Assembly: GCA_000333855.2 (NCBI GenBank)
Contig: CM007320.1
Coordinates: 3,566,090-3,630,089 of the forward strand
Length of the DNA: 64,000 bases
Direction of reading: 5' to 3'
Source of the DNA: Endotrypanum monterogeii
Taxonomy: Eukaryota > Euglenozoa > Kinetoplastea > Trypanosomatida > Trypanosomatidae
The notes under the pieces were generated by a model. It had not been told where the DNA came from and did no database searches. It saw only the letters and a program-made list of their open reading frames with translations. A program made the position numbers and the translations under genes. Below are positions 9,748 to 20,440 of this stretch, piece after piece. Each line of letters starts with the position of its first letter. The first letter of the stretch is position 1.

Positions 9748-11891
9748 CGCAGGTGTGTGTGCAAGTGACGTGAAAGGGAGGCCCCGCCCCCGAATTCAGT
9801 GCATATCGCCGCTCGTATCAGCAGGGAATTCGGAGGGAATCAGGAAATGCGCGAAAAGCGACGCCTTGTTGGATAGGAAAGCGGCGGTCTCACGATCATA
9901 ATCATTCTTGCTTCGAGAATTACTCGATCGGCCCAACGCTCGGATGTCGTCCGAAGTCGTGGTAAGGTGATGTGTTTGCCGAGTCAAATGTATTGGTCTT
10001 TTTGTTGTCTTCGAGGTAATGGGGCCATGTTGTGCATATATATATATATATATAAATGAATGCATACACGTGCATGCGTTGCTACACACACACACACAAA
10101 AACCTCGAACGTATGCAAAAAAAAAACTCTGAAAACCGATACTAAAAGAAAGAAGATGTACGGATGGGGAGGGGGGATAGTGCGATCAAGGGAAAGGTCG
10201 CACATCCGTACACCGGCACAACGGGGCCTTTCGCTGTTCAACGGTTGCTGTCCTCGCCCCCCCCCTCCCCCCGAGTCGTCCTCCCGAACGTCTCTGTTCT
10301 CGATTCGACCCCTCAAAAAGAAAAAAAAATCGAGGAATAGCGCAGATACTCCAAGTTCAGGGTTGGGCTGGGGCCTCTTTTCATCGCCCTTTTTTGAATC
10401 TTGACGATTAAATGTGGGAAGGGAACACTCGCCGCAATAAAGTATGCGCTCAACGCAGCAGCAGCCAACCTTCGCTTCAGCTTCCGACCCCTCACCTGCT
10501 TCGCACATCACTCCCTACACCCACTCTCTATGCACAGGCTATCACGCAGTCAATTCCGTCGGTTTGTCGGGTTCCCTTGTGATGTGGACCTGAGGGCCCG
10601 ATAAAATTGGTCTGAATCGCTGTCACATATTGCCTGCCCTATGAGTGAAGCAACCATATTTACGGTCACGCGTCGCCCAGGTTCCATGCGATCGAGACAC
10701 GGAGGCAACCGTTCAACTCCAGCAGGCTACAAGGACCCGACCACTGTACCGGCAGGGGTAGTGTATGTCTTCACACTATGCGTTTCTCTCCTCCCCGTCA
10801 AGAAAGAAGGAGAAAGCGTGAAGTGGGCAGCGACGACGTGCAAGACAAAACGTGTGTGTATGTGTACGTGACTGTGGAGCATTAGGGATTCACCTCCTCG
10901 CCAAGGGATTTGCATTCACCGGCGCCTCCCATCGCCTACTTTTCCCACAGGAATTGGGGAAGTGTTCGATCGCGACACCCCTCCCCTCCCCCACGCCAAC
11001 GTTTACCGAGACGTGTCACGTCCCCGTTGTCGACGTTGATCCACCTCACGTTGTATCCATGCCTTGCGGTCAAGAGTCTTCTGTTCCCTTTTTTCCGGAT
11101 ACGCACTGTCAGTATCGGCAGCAACCTCAATGGGGAGGGAGGGGGGGGCAGCTGGATAGAGGGTAAGTTAATGTCAGGCGAGGGCGAGGAGAAAGTGAGA
11201 AGGCTCGAGGCCAGGTCGCTTTGCGTGCCTGTTCTTAGCGGTAATGTGACATCCACTCCGCCATTCGGCAACGCAGTGTGTTTAGCCAGATTCTGGATAC
11301 GTGTCACGGGAATTCAGCTATAGGGTGTGCACATAGTCATTGAGAGAAAGAAAAATAAATGGGGTGACCGGCACGACCACCTTGTCGCCCACTGTATCCC
11401 TGAGACTTTGTCCGTCCCCCCTTTTTTGACTGTCCAGAGATGTTTTTTCCGAACGCTACCCTCTCCCTCTTGTTGGCGATGTATCGAGAGGGTCCGTTCC
11501 TGTAGAGGTACAGGGAGGTTGTGAGGAACGTTGCGTTTCTGCAGCTTACGCAAAGATAGACACAAACAAGCTAGCGGGTGGTGGTGGTGATGGGGGGGGG
11601 GGACGGTCTTCGGATCACGAAAGGAGGAGATGCCTACGCAGGTGAAAACTGAAAGTGGTCGAAAAATACAATCGTAATAAACACACAAATGATGATCAAC
11701 GAAAGAGGGCTATCACAGTGAAACAGAAATGCAAAAAAAGAGGGGGCAGCGGCGGTGTCATAGATAGTCCCGTGATGTCCGTCTTAGTCTGAACAAAATT
11801 TGACAACGGGTACTTGTGTAAATGGTTGTGTGTCTGCCATTGACTATACGTCTGGTATCTCCATTGCCCCCTTCCACTTTCACGAATTGCG
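9658..11891. other. Spacer between the four-helix membrane protein gene and ESF1
   Basis: A 2.2-kb stretch with no supported gene apart from the ESF1 acceptor. It holds a (TA)n tract at 10036-10054 next to a (CA)n tract at about 10085-10098, a C-rich block near 10256-10272, an A9 run near 10320 and a G11 run at 11592-11602. Several short open frames exist but none has protein-like composition. Confidence 0.5.
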
Positions 11892-12323
11892 CTACGCGAA
11901 TTTCTTTTTGTCGAGGCGCATCATGACGTAAGTGACTGCGCCGTTCACGTTTCCGATCAATACCACCCAGAGCACGATGATGGCACAGCTCCAAATACCG
12001 TAGATGGGGTAAATGGCCAGTGTGAGGGTGCAGAGGCCTACGCAGATGAGGAGAGATGCCACCAGAATGTATGCCTCATGGTGACGATACCATTGCGGAT
12101 CCTGCGGGATCTTGTAGTGGGCCGTGTACCCCCACATGGAGAAAAAAGAAGCAATCATGAGGAGAGAGGGGTAGAGGAACAGGTTGTTCGTCCGCTGCGC
12201 CGCGACACATTCCTGTATCATGCCCGTGGCGTAGATAAGATAAAGGGAGACCACGGCGATACTGCAGCGTCTCAAGAAACTGCCTTCCGTCTCGGGTTGC
12301 ATCTTGACCGAGTTAAGATGCAT
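11892..12323 (-). CDS. Four-helix membrane protein, TMEM128-like topology
   Basis: 143 residues from the ATG at 12323 (upstream in-frame codon is GTG). Four hydrophobic segments are visible, roughly residues 19-38, 48-64, 85-105 and 112-133, separated by a conserved-looking polar loop YKIPQDPQWYRHHEA after the second helix and a basic tail RLDKKKFA. The size, the four helices and the position of the long loop match the TMEM128 family of small endoplasmic-reticulum membrane proteins, whose function is poorly known; the sequence match itself is weak, so this name is only a suggestion. No signal peptide. The gene is preceded in sense by the GAF-like gene and followed by a 2.2-kb spacer. Confidence 0.7.
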   Translation of the reverse strand: MHLNSVKMQPETEGSFLRRCSIAVVSLYLIYATGMIQECVAAQRTNNLFLYPSLLMIASFFSMWGYTAHYKIPQDPQWYRHHEAYILVASLLICVGLCTLTLAIYPIYGIWSCAIIVLWVVLIGNVNGAVTYVMMRLDKKKFA

Positions 12324-13115
12324 GATTTCACTCACTTAGCGCTATGGGGTTGCTCTTGCAAATATGAAGGTGACTCGCGAATGTTCGTGTTAGTGTCCTG
12401 AAGAAGTCTCCTCGGAAGAGAATCCGGTGGTCCTTCAGAGCTCAGAGGGCCAGTACATCTACACTTACACCGGGGGAAAAAAAAAAACACGCCGTGGAAC
12501 GAGGAGTGGTGCAAGGAGCACAAAGAGGGATGTGGTGGAGGGGAAAGGGCAGCAGGGCCATGAAAAGAGTGCCTGTCGCGGCGCCGAGGTGTACAACGCT
12601 TTCGAGGCCAGCGATGAGGAGCGAAAAGACACAGGTGGGTGATTTATTTTCAAATGAATGCACGCGTCTTTTTTTTTTTTCAAAGAGAATTTGTACTGAT
12701 GCATCAATACCGTGCGAAGAGGTTGCCTCTGGGGGTTGTGTTGACTGTTCCCTGTACTCTAGTAGAAATCAATAAGATGGACTGGTACGGTTCCCGGTGC
12801 GGGGCCACTGGAGCCTTCGAAATCAGATTTAAAGTGTGGGGATGCAACCCTCTTCCCCTCGGAAACATATGAGTCTAACGCACTCCTTCGCGGCGCAATG
12901 AAAACTCTGTGGCACAACAAAAACGGGGAAAAAACACATGTAAGCAAGCACGTGAGAGAGGAACGCACAAGCAGAATTCCTGCGCAGCCAGTATGCCCCA
13001 AGTCACTGACTTGAGATAGATATTATACATTCGATGAGAGCAGCACGACAGGGATGGTGAGGGGGAAAAAGAAACACAAAAACAAAAACAAAACTTTCAG
13101 CATTTGGATCGCTCG
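12324..13115. other. Spacer between GAF-like gene and four-helix membrane protein gene
   Basis: No supported gene. It contains an A-run at 12477-12486, a T-run at 12670-12680 and mixed purine-rich sequence near 12490-12555 that is C/T-rich in sense and could serve in trans-splicing of the downstream gene. Confidence 0.5.
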
Positions 13116-14882
13116 CTATGTGAACACGGTTGTATCTACGCCCATATCCCGTAGACGCCGCAGCGTCACCGATTCTAGTAGTTCCACTTCCTTCGACTTG
13201 AGTACCTCAGTACTCGGCAGCGCTGACAAGGCACTCTGAACAAAATCTGCTCCATCGATCCTGTTTGTATCGGCTACAAAGGGCACGGGTGGAGTGATGG
13301 CAATATCTATGTCGGCGCTACCTAGCGAGCTCCGCTTCTTTGGTGCCGGCGTCGTCGACGTTACCGATGGAAGCGGCGCCAAACTCTTCGATTCCACGGA
13401 AAAGCTGTGGTGAATGCCTTTTGAAGTCCTCCGACTTCGCTCCGCTTCTTGCTTCCTTTGTATAGCGCTAATATCTTGACGAAGAAGTCCTTCTTCGAGT
13501 TTGCCAACCGTCTTCTCGAGACGTGTTGTTTCCTCCAGAGCCGTTATCCAGTAGGATTCCAATGTGGTCGCGTGCCGAGATAAGTCCTTCACAGTTGCCA
13601 TAGGACGAAGCGGTGCGGAGCGCCTCAGCGCGTTTTGACTCAACTGCTTCAAGGCATCGCGTGCCTCTGTTGTGCTTGTCTGTTCGTCTGGATTACACGC
13701 GGTAGTGCGAAATACAAGTTGCGGCGGAAGGGGGAAGTCGTCCATCCCTTTTTCCTCCGCTCTCAGATCGAGCCTGGCCACGTACTTCGCGGTCGCATGC
13801 AATTTGTTTGGCAGGTAGAATCGGTTCGTCCACTCAGAGATCATCGTCTCGTAGTATGATGATAAAATCGAGGAAAGCAGTATCGCTGTTTGCGCGGCTG
13901 CTTCCTCGTTGTGTCTGTGGAAGGGTACGGGATTGGTTGAGGAGCCTATCAAGTGAATCACTGCTATTACAGCCGAAGCACGAGTCGCAACGGAGCGTTC
14001 TGTGTAGCGGTCGAAGACCGGCATCAGCAGCTGTGCGGTGTTCGTACGCTCGATGATCTCAGTCAGCAACATGTCTTCGAACGGTGTATCTAGAATGTTC
14101 TGGACGTTCGGGTGAGGCTTCAGGTTCAGAGCCACACCTGTCTGGCATACCGCGCAGGGAATCGAGAGCTCTAGGGCACAGTAGGGTGCCGAGTTGGCAA
14201 GCGAGGAGAGCTCGCGCCCCACCACAAAGGGGGCTATGAGCTCTGAGGACGAAAGATTTTGGCGTGGCCGCAGCCACAACAACGCAACCCTCGCTCTGGA
14301 CTGCACCGCCAGACTCTCCAGCACGTTGTATAACGTTGCAGAGACTAGGTCGAAGGCGGTAATCATGCGCCTCAGCTGATAGCTTGGAACGACGCCATCA
14401 AAGACCAAGCGCGGCGAAGTAATGGGTGGGCCCACAAGGGAGTGGGAGGAGAATCCTGCAGATGGCGCCCGCGACGCGGCATCCGATGTGACGCTGTATT
14501 CTGTACCGTTACTTCCACGATAGCGGTTACCACCGGGCGCAAAAGATACAGTGCGCAGCGTACCCCCGCGAGTCTTCCGCTGCTGCTGATTCTGCTGCTG
14601 TGGTGGTCCCCTCCGACCTGTTGACGAGAGCGGTGATGCTAGAGATTCGTTGTGCCGGTCGTGCAGCACCTGCACCTCCTCTTGCACTGCACCGCAGAGC
14701 TCCTGAAGCAGCTGCGCAAGTTGTGCAAGGCGACTAGCATCCTTACTGGTCTTACCGCGAATCTCAGACAAGAGGGACGTGGTACGGCTCAGGCAGCGGC
14801 CAACTCGGGTGCTGAAAGACGCTGGTGCCAGCATATCCTCCGGAAAGCTGTGTTGGCAGCTGGCGCAGAGCATAGTGGCCAT
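13116..14882 (-). CDS. GAF-like domain protein, 588 residues
   Basis: Start is the ATG at 14882; 31 further upstream codons are open but encode low-complexity sequence. The N-terminus has a CxxC (Cys6/Cys9), then a predicted coiled coil (about 40-75) and a Gln/Gly/Ser-rich linker (85-150). Residues ~175-345 resemble a GAF domain: a leading helix (MITAFDLVSATLYNVLESL), the strand SRARVALLWLRP, the loop and strand ALELSIPCAVCQTGVALNL, the helix-containing insert NILDTPFEDML, and the strands NTAQLLMPVFD and ASAVIAVIHLIG. GAF domains bind small ligands such as cyclic nucleotides or act as dimerisation modules. No enzymatic domain follows; a second coiled coil lies near 455-510. The function is unknown. 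The 5' UTR is unusual (see the poly-T/poly-A entry). Confidence 0.78.
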   Translation of the reverse strand: MATMLCASCQHSFPEDMLAPASFSTRVGRCLSRTTSLLSEIRGKTSKDASRLAQLAQLLQELCGAVQEEVQVLHDRHNESLASPLSSTGRRGPPQQQNQQQRKTRGGTLRTVSFAPGGNRYRGSNGTEYSVTSDAASRAPSAGFSSHSLVGPPITSPRLVFDGVVPSYQLRRMITAFDLVSATLYNVLESLAVQSRARVALLWLRPRQNLSSSELIAPFVVGRELSSLANSAPYCALELSIPCAVCQTGVALNLKPHPNVQNILDTPFEDMLLTEIIERTNTAQLLMPVFDRYTERSVATRASAVIAVIHLIGSSTNPVPFHRHNEEAAAQTAILLSSILSSYYETMISEWTNRFYLPNKLHATAKYVARLDLRAEEKGMDDFPLPPQLVFRTTACNPDEQTSTTEARDALKQLSQNALRRSAPLRPMATVKDLSRHATTLESYWITALEETTRLEKTVGKLEEGLLRQDISAIQRKQEAERSRRTSKGIHHSFSVESKSLAPLPSVTSTTPAPKKRSSLGSADIDIAITPPVPFVADTNRIDGADFVQSALSALPSTEVLKSKEVELLESVTLRRLRDMGVDTTVFT

Positions 14883-14919
14883 TTTTTTTTTTTTATAGAT
14901 ACAAAGAGAGAAAAAAAAA
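14882..14919 (-). other. U9 and A13 tracts framing the start codon of the GAF-like gene
   Basis: In sense, a T9 tract (14911-14919) and a CTCTCTTT stretch are followed, about 17 bases on, by an A13 tract (14882-14894) whose last A is the first base of the ATG. No AG lies between tract and ATG, so splicing must occur further upstream and both tracts should be in the mRNA leader. They are complementary and could form a stem of about nine A-U pairs that occludes the start codon. Confidence 0.6.
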
Positions 14920-15726
14920 TTCAAAAGAACGCGTATCACCCTCGGTGAAAGGAAAACGCAGAGACACACGCACACGCGCAGAGGCGAGGAGGAGAATCAA
15001 GCACGCGAGCAAGTGCGCACAATGCGTGCACTACTGAAAGGTGCCTTGAGGGGAATGTGATAAACCTGTTCCGGAAGGGAAGGGGGGGGGTATATACAAA
15101 AAGAAGGAAAATAGAAAAAAAGATGCTGGCGACAGGAAAGAAGGGGCGAGAGAGAGGATGGAGGCCCACGGGCGATGTAGGGTAAGGACTTGGGTGAGTT
15201 TAACTGAACACGAGAGCGAATGTGTCCAGATAGGAGATCTGCGAAGTGTGTCTTGTGAGGAAGTCCGGCTGTCATTATGATGTGTGTGTGTGGTTGGGGG
15301 GGGGGGGCAAGCTGCTTCAGCAGGTCCACTCTGTATTTTTTTTTTCTGCTTTAGTGGCACCCGTATTTAAAAAACAAGAAAGGATTTTCCTTCATTCAAC
15401 CACAGCCTTAGCAGCCTCCGACTACGCGTGCGAACACCGAGGCGACTTAAGGCGCGATGTGCAGAGTGGGCGCAGGGAGAGAGGGGAACCAAGGAAAGCA
15501 GTCATCTGAGAACACTCGCGCGCCTCAGACTTTTTCCCTCTTCTCTTTCCAGAAAAAAAATCTGCTAACCCTTCAACAACTCCACACCACTGGTAAACAG
15601 ACGTGTGTGTGTGTGTGTGTGTGACAATAGAAAAAAAAGACGTTCGCAAGGAAAGAAAGTGAGAGCAGGCCAACAAGCACAGCAAGAGGAGAGGTGGGAA
15701 TTCACTCGAATAGACTATCGTTGAAA

Positions 15727-15771
<45 letters not shown>

Positions 15772-16367
15772 AGGTACACATACAATCGGCGTCATACATA
15801 CAGAAAAGGATAAAATGAATTGCAGTCAAGTTAGTCGGATATGTGTAGGTGCGGTAGTGATGCAGGGAAAACGTGTCGAGGGGCAGGTCTCACAACTTGG
15901 AGAGAGATGAGGTGTGGAAGGAAGAAAGGGCTAGAGGCATTCGGAATGAGAACAAAAACAAAGCGTAAATGGGGGTGGTATGAAAAGGTGGGCACAACAA
16001 AGCCACGAGGGGGAAAGAAGGGGGAGGTGTTTCATTTAGTGTTGTCATCACCATTTTTGTTCTCCACCTTGACCCGCCTAACGCAAGCAAGTACACAATG
16101 GAAAAAAAAAAGCAGACAGACACTCGACGACAGGTGACGGTCAAAGAATAAGGCAAGTAGAGAGAGAAGGGGTGGCCGAATGCCTTGCTGCGCTTCCCCT
16201 CTTTTCCTCCTTCATGTAGAGAGATGTGGTGCAAAAACTCTATTCAGGATCACGCGACCGTATCGCTTCTTTCCTTCCCCCCTTTTCGCCCTTCCCTTAC
16301 CTCCCCTTGAGGAAAGGAGGGGGCGGGGAGGAGGGCACGTTGCTTTCTAGGTCGCTTGATTCTCTAG
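14895..16367. other. Spacer between BDP1 and GAF-like gene
   Basis: 1.5 kb without a supported gene. It has a G12 run at 15296-15307, a (GT)n tract at 15603-15623 and the longest (CA)n tract of this part of the window at 15728-15766. The likely acceptor for the GAF-like gene is the pyrimidine stretch that reads TTTTCCTTTCACCGAG in sense near 14940-14957. Confidence 0.5.
15728..15766. repeat. (CA)n dinucleotide repeat
   Basis: About 19 uninterrupted CA units, one of the longest simple repeats of the window, in the spacer upstream of the GAF-like gene. Confidence 0.95.
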
Positions 16368-17513
16368 CTACTCAAAAGCAAAATCCGAGTGTTCCAAAGC
16401 TGACTGGTGCTGCTGCCCGTGCTGCGGCACAGCCGCAAAGAAATTGTCTAGCGACTCATGTTCCATGTCAAATTCGTTGTCAGCGGTTGAGGTGATTTCC
16501 TTCGCTTCTCGCTTCACATCCGCTTCGTATTGGCCGTCCACCCTCTGCACCGATGCATGACGCTTACGCGGCCGAGAAAGCGGCGCGGCAGTCGTTTCTT
16601 CCACAGCCCCCAGCGTTGCCGCCGGCGCCGGTGCCTCGAACTCCTCACCAATGACGAGCCCGCTTGCGTCTGACGACTGCTCGCCTGCGATTTCATTGAG
16701 GAACGCCAACTCCTCGGAGTTGAGCTTTTTAGTTTTGAGTGGTTGCTGTGTTTCTTTTTTCTTCGCCTCGTAGCGCACCTCGAAGGTGGCCATGTCAATT
16801 GGGTTCTTCTGGCTAAGCGCGGTCTGCACGTCCTTTGGTTTCTGCCGTAGCTCTCGTTGGTAGAGTCGCTTGATGTCTTTGCGTGATCGGCCCGGGAAGA
16901 GCACCGCAATGGCACTGAAGTCCGTGCCGTACTGGGAAAGCGCTTGGTAGAAGCTCCGCACTTCCCCTTCGCTCCAGTCAATGCGTGCCTGCCGATTGGG
17001 GACGCGATGGACCCTCAGATCAAGGTCCGCTGAGCTCCGTGGATTGCCGTTTGGTACCCCCTCACCCCCACCCTCACCGACGTCGTATGCGTTTTCTGCA
17101 CCACCGGCACGCTCCTCTTCGTCGGAAGATGCTAGCGGCGGCAGCAGCGGCGGCGGGTGGGCGCCTGCTAGGTAGGGCGAGTTGTGCTGCTGCAGACGCT
17201 GCGAGTATGGGAGTGGTGCCACACTCGCGCCTGGTCGAGATGTATCGCCGCTTCCTGGCGGCGGGCGCATGTGTGACGTGGAGAGCGCCCCACGTAATAC
17301 CTGGCCGATTGAGAAGTTCTGCGGATTCTTTGGCACTGTGGGAGGTAACTGCTCAAGTGGAATCTGTGCCAGCATGCTTAGTGGCAAGGTGGAGATTTGA
17401 TACTCCAGCGACGTACCCGGCGGGCTTGGCATTGCCGTATGGTACGGGGACAGCCTGCTGGCGACGACATCGTCAAGTTGATCTGGGGGAAATTCGAATT
17501 CGTTGTCGTCCAT
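16368..17513 (-). CDS. BDP1: BDP1 (B double-prime), TFIIIB subunit with SANT domain
   Basis: 381 residues from the ATG at 17513. BDP1 is the SANT-domain subunit of TFIIIB, which together with TBP and BRF1 recruits RNA polymerase III to tRNA, 5S and snRNA genes. The SANT/Myb domain lies at about residues 179-222: WSEGEVRSFYQALSQYGTDF then AVLFPGRSRKDIKRLYQREL, matching the BDP1 pattern W-x6-FY-x-AL-x2-YGTDF-x2-I-x2-LFPGR-x5-K-x2-Y. The N-terminal region is low complexity (Pro/Ser) and the tail is acidic. At 381 residues it is shorter than yeast or human BDP1, as expected for trypanosomatids, where a compact BDP1 has been described in Leishmania. The alternative, another SANT protein, is less likely because of the YGTDF and LFPGR blocks. 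Confidence 0.85.
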   Translation of the reverse strand: MDDNEFEFPPDQLDDVVASRLSPYHTAMPSPPGTSLEYQISTLPLSMLAQIPLEQLPPTVPKNPQNFSIGQVLRGALSTSHMRPPPGSGDTSRPGASVAPLPYSQRLQQHNSPYLAGAHPPPLLPPLASSDEEERAGGAENAYDVGEGGGEGVPNGNPRSSADLDLRVHRVPNRQARIDWSEGEVRSFYQALSQYGTDFSAIAVLFPGRSRKDIKRLYQRELRQKPKDVQTALSQKNPIDMATFEVRYEAKKKETQQPLKTKKLNSEELAFLNEIAGEQSSDASGLVIGEEFEAPAPAATLGAVEETTAAPLSRPRKRHASVQRVDGQYEADVKREAKEITSTADNEFDMEHESLDNFFAAVPQHGQQHQSALEHSDFAFE

Positions 17514-19265
17514 GTTGCGCAGGCTGTGCGTTTACGCGAGGTATGGGTCCTCCGATGAGGGCAACACAGACTCAGGTGCACAAGTCGTGCAGAGACGCCC
17601 CCAAACGCGTGCCGACGCCACCCTCTCAGCTAAAGCACTTGAGAAAAGGTTTGGGGCAGCGGCAACTACGTGTGAACCACCCTCGAAGTCTCGAGAAATG
17701 AGACAAAACAGCGCCACAGCAGTTAAAGCAGAGTTGTCGTGAGTTGCTTGTACCGTTCACGATGAAGAGGGTCTGATGTATCTATTAAAATTACACCACA
17801 GTGCAGACGCACGGGAAGGAGGGCGAGGGGAGGGGGTGCGAGAGAGAAAGACAGAAGGGACAAATGGAGCGAGCGAATAGGACCTGGTATCGCAATGAAA
17901 AAAAAAAAAACGGTTTGCTGCGATAACGACGAGATGGAACGAGAGGAGGGCGGGAAGGCGGTGGCGGTGTCTGAGGTTGTCTCCTGGGTGTTGGACACGA
18001 CGGCGTATGCAGACTGCAAGAAGAGTGTAAATGAGTGTGTGCCTGCGACAACAGACACACAGTCACGCTGAAATGCTAGTCGACAACCCAAACCTTAGGC
18101 CAGGGAAAGATGTATACAAGAGAAGAGCAGCGGGAGCTCATCCGCATGGAAACCCCCTCCTGAGAAAAAAAAAGAGAAAAACACGGCGATGGATGTTCCG
18201 CGGTCGAGCAGATTAAGCAGGAGAGCTCTGGAGTCAAGAAACAGACGGCAAAAATGAGATAAGGTCGGAGTAGATCACAGGAGAAGCTCGATGTCGATGT
18301 GCTGAGTAAAATGTAGAAAGTTTTATTTTGTACGTCTGAGTAAGTCTCGCTTTCCGTCAAAAGACATGACCAATGGAGAGGCAGGCGATTGGTCAGTGCT
18401 TTATCTCCTCGGCAATCAGCAACACGAGAGAGGAGGCGGTATACGAGCTTAAAGTAAAATTATGGTGTATGTGCGTGAGTGTGGTGTGTGCCCTCGCCCG
18501 TCAATTCACACAACGGGGGTGCTCCTCAAGGCACACTTGTTGTGTGTGTGTGATTGTGAGGGGGCTTGGTCACTTCGTTTTTTTTTTTTTCTGGGGGGGG
18601 GAGGGCGGCCGACTGACTATTTTTTTTTTTTTGCGCACGCGGAAGCCAAACTGGCCAACGTGAATGAGTGTGCGTTCGAGTCTCTCGAAGGGTGTTGGGG
18701 TGAGACCTAGAAAGAGTTCCACAGAAAAAAAAAATGAGGAGGAGGGTTCATGGAGTTCAACAAATTCATATTATTGTTGCGATGATGGCGGCCGTCGAAA
18801 AAAAAAAAAGAGGTGTTCCCTGTTTTTTTCACAGTGCTCTGCCTGGCGTGGAAGCGGAGGCTTGGATGGTTTTGTTTACAGCCGCGTCACCATCTTCGGT
18901 GTCCTGCATTGATGATTGAATGCTACGACCCTCAAAGACCGAAGGTGAGCATGCCAAACTGGTTCTGTTATGTTGTCGTCCGTTCGTGGAGTGTGCCTCA
19001 TGAAGACCCTAGAATTTATTTATTTCACAGATGTGGCGCATCAGCTTTGGCCAGCGCTAGACACAGTACGTGAATCCACGGTGAGTTCCTCTCCCTCCGC
19101 TTCCCCCTTCCCTGCACTTGGGTTAGCGTACGCACAGACCCCAGGTGCTTCTCGAGAAGGGGTAAGGAGGATGAATTGGAATCGAGAAGAAACGATGCAA
19201 GCGGGTGCGAAGGGAGAGACGCCACTGAGCAAGTACGAGTTTAAGAGCGACATCAACAAACCTGC

Positions 19266-19300
<35 letters not shown>

Positions 19301-19717
19301 CACACACAGAGAGATATATTTGTATGAAGAGTAAAGAAAAAGTAGAAAGAGTTACGTGGCAGATAAAGTTCTGACCACAAACGTGTACTTCGAACAGGAG
19401 AATAAGAGTTTGCGGTTTTTTTGGGAGGGAGGAGGAGGAGGGAGGGGGGGGGGAAGATGTGTTGAAGCGCACACGAATCGATGGGCAAGGCCGGGAAAGA
19501 GAGCATGAGGAGACGGGAGCCATTCTCTGTACACCAAGAAGGTCACCCACACAGTTCGACCCCTGCCTCGGCCCCAGAAACGCGAGCCACAAATGTACGG
19601 GAAAAAGAGAAGAGGTCACGTTTTCCATGCAGCTACCAAACGTGGTGCTCTCCACTCCGCAGCTCTCCGAGAGCATTGCATGAGGGGACAACCGTATCAC
19701 TTGAGCCCCATACAAGT
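17514..19717. other. Spacer between dienelactone hydrolase gene and BDP1
   Basis: 2.2 kb without a supported gene. It contains an A12 run near 17897-17908, several A9-A11 and T10-T12 runs between 18170 and 18810, a (TA)n tract at 19266-19290 directly followed by a (CA)n tract at 19292-19308, and a purine-rich block with a long G-run at 19425-19455 (pyrimidine-rich in sense) just after the hydrolase stop. Confidence 0.5.
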
Positions 19718-20440
19718 TTACCGGAGCGATTTCTGAAAAAAGTCCAGGAGAAGTCGACGTGCCATGTCAATATCTTTCATTTCTTCAGCCGTGTAGGTAT
19801 CAGGGTCGTAGCGGGCACCGAAAAATCCATGCGGCAGGGTGTCAAACCGATGGTACATATGCGGCGCAACCGGGTGAGCATTAACACAGACTTCCACGTC
19901 ATCTGTCGGAGGCTCATCTTTTGACGGCATCACCAGCACCGGGGTCTTCGCTGCTTTCACCGCATCGGGTTTGAGGAAGGATGGGTGGGCTGTGGCGGCT
20001 GCGTCAATCTTCCCCTGTGCTGCCATCATGAACGGTAAGGCTGCCCCCCAGCACATGCCAACTGCACCAACTTTTGCACACCCCATGTGGCGCAGAGCCG
20101 CAATAGCTTTCTCCATACGGGGGGAAAACGCTTCGATCTTGGAGATTCTTTCCAGATATTTGGCCCAACGCTCAGACTGAAAGTCGGCTGGCCATTCGGA
20201 CTCAGGCCATGCAAGTGCGCCAAAGAAGTCTGGCATGACAACCAGGTAGCCCTGCTCAGCCAGCATGTCGGCCAAACGCTTCGAGTTGGGCAGCATACCA
20301 AATATGTCGCACACAACAACGATGCCAGCCTTGCTGTTGTAGGGCCCGACCATGTAGAAGTCATCGCCAGTGGGGGTGTATTCACACTTGGCGGTTCCCT
20401 TGTCGGTGGGACAGCAGTGCTCAGCGACCGGCGTCGACAT
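19718..20440 (-). CDS. Dienelactone hydrolase family protein
   Basis: 240 residues, the normal length for this alpha/beta-hydrolase family. Members cleave lactones or esters; the natural substrate in trypanosomatids is unknown. The catalytic triad of the family can be seen: the nucleophile Cys130 in GAVGMCWGAAL, the acid Asp175 in VLVMPSKDEPP, and His204 in DTLPHGFFGAR. Upstream, IVVVCDIFGML (40-50) and GYLVVMPDFFGA (64-75) match the core strands and oxyanion region. No targeting signal is visible, so it is probably cytosolic. In sense the ATG at 20440 is immediately preceded by a run of A residues, an unusual but translation-friendly context. The fold and triad are certain; the substrate is not. 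Confidence 0.9.
   Translation of the reverse strand: MSTPVAEHCCPTDKGTAKCEYTPTGDDFYMVGPYNSKAGIVVVCDIFGMLPNSKRLADMLAEQGYLVVMPDFFGALAWPESEWPADFQSERWAKYLERISKIEAFSPRMEKAIAALRHMGCAKVGAVGMCWGAALPFMMAAQGKIDAAATAHPSFLKPDAVKAAKTPVLVMPSKDEPPTDDVEVCVNAHPVAPHMYHRFDTLPHGFFGARYDPDTYTAEEMKDIDMARRLLLDFFQKSLR

Noticed and set aside
19041..19715. 224-codon frame on minus spanning TA and CA repeats
   Set aside because: The translated sequence is dominated by repeat-derived Tyr-Ile and Ser/Pro/Cys runs; it is spacer.
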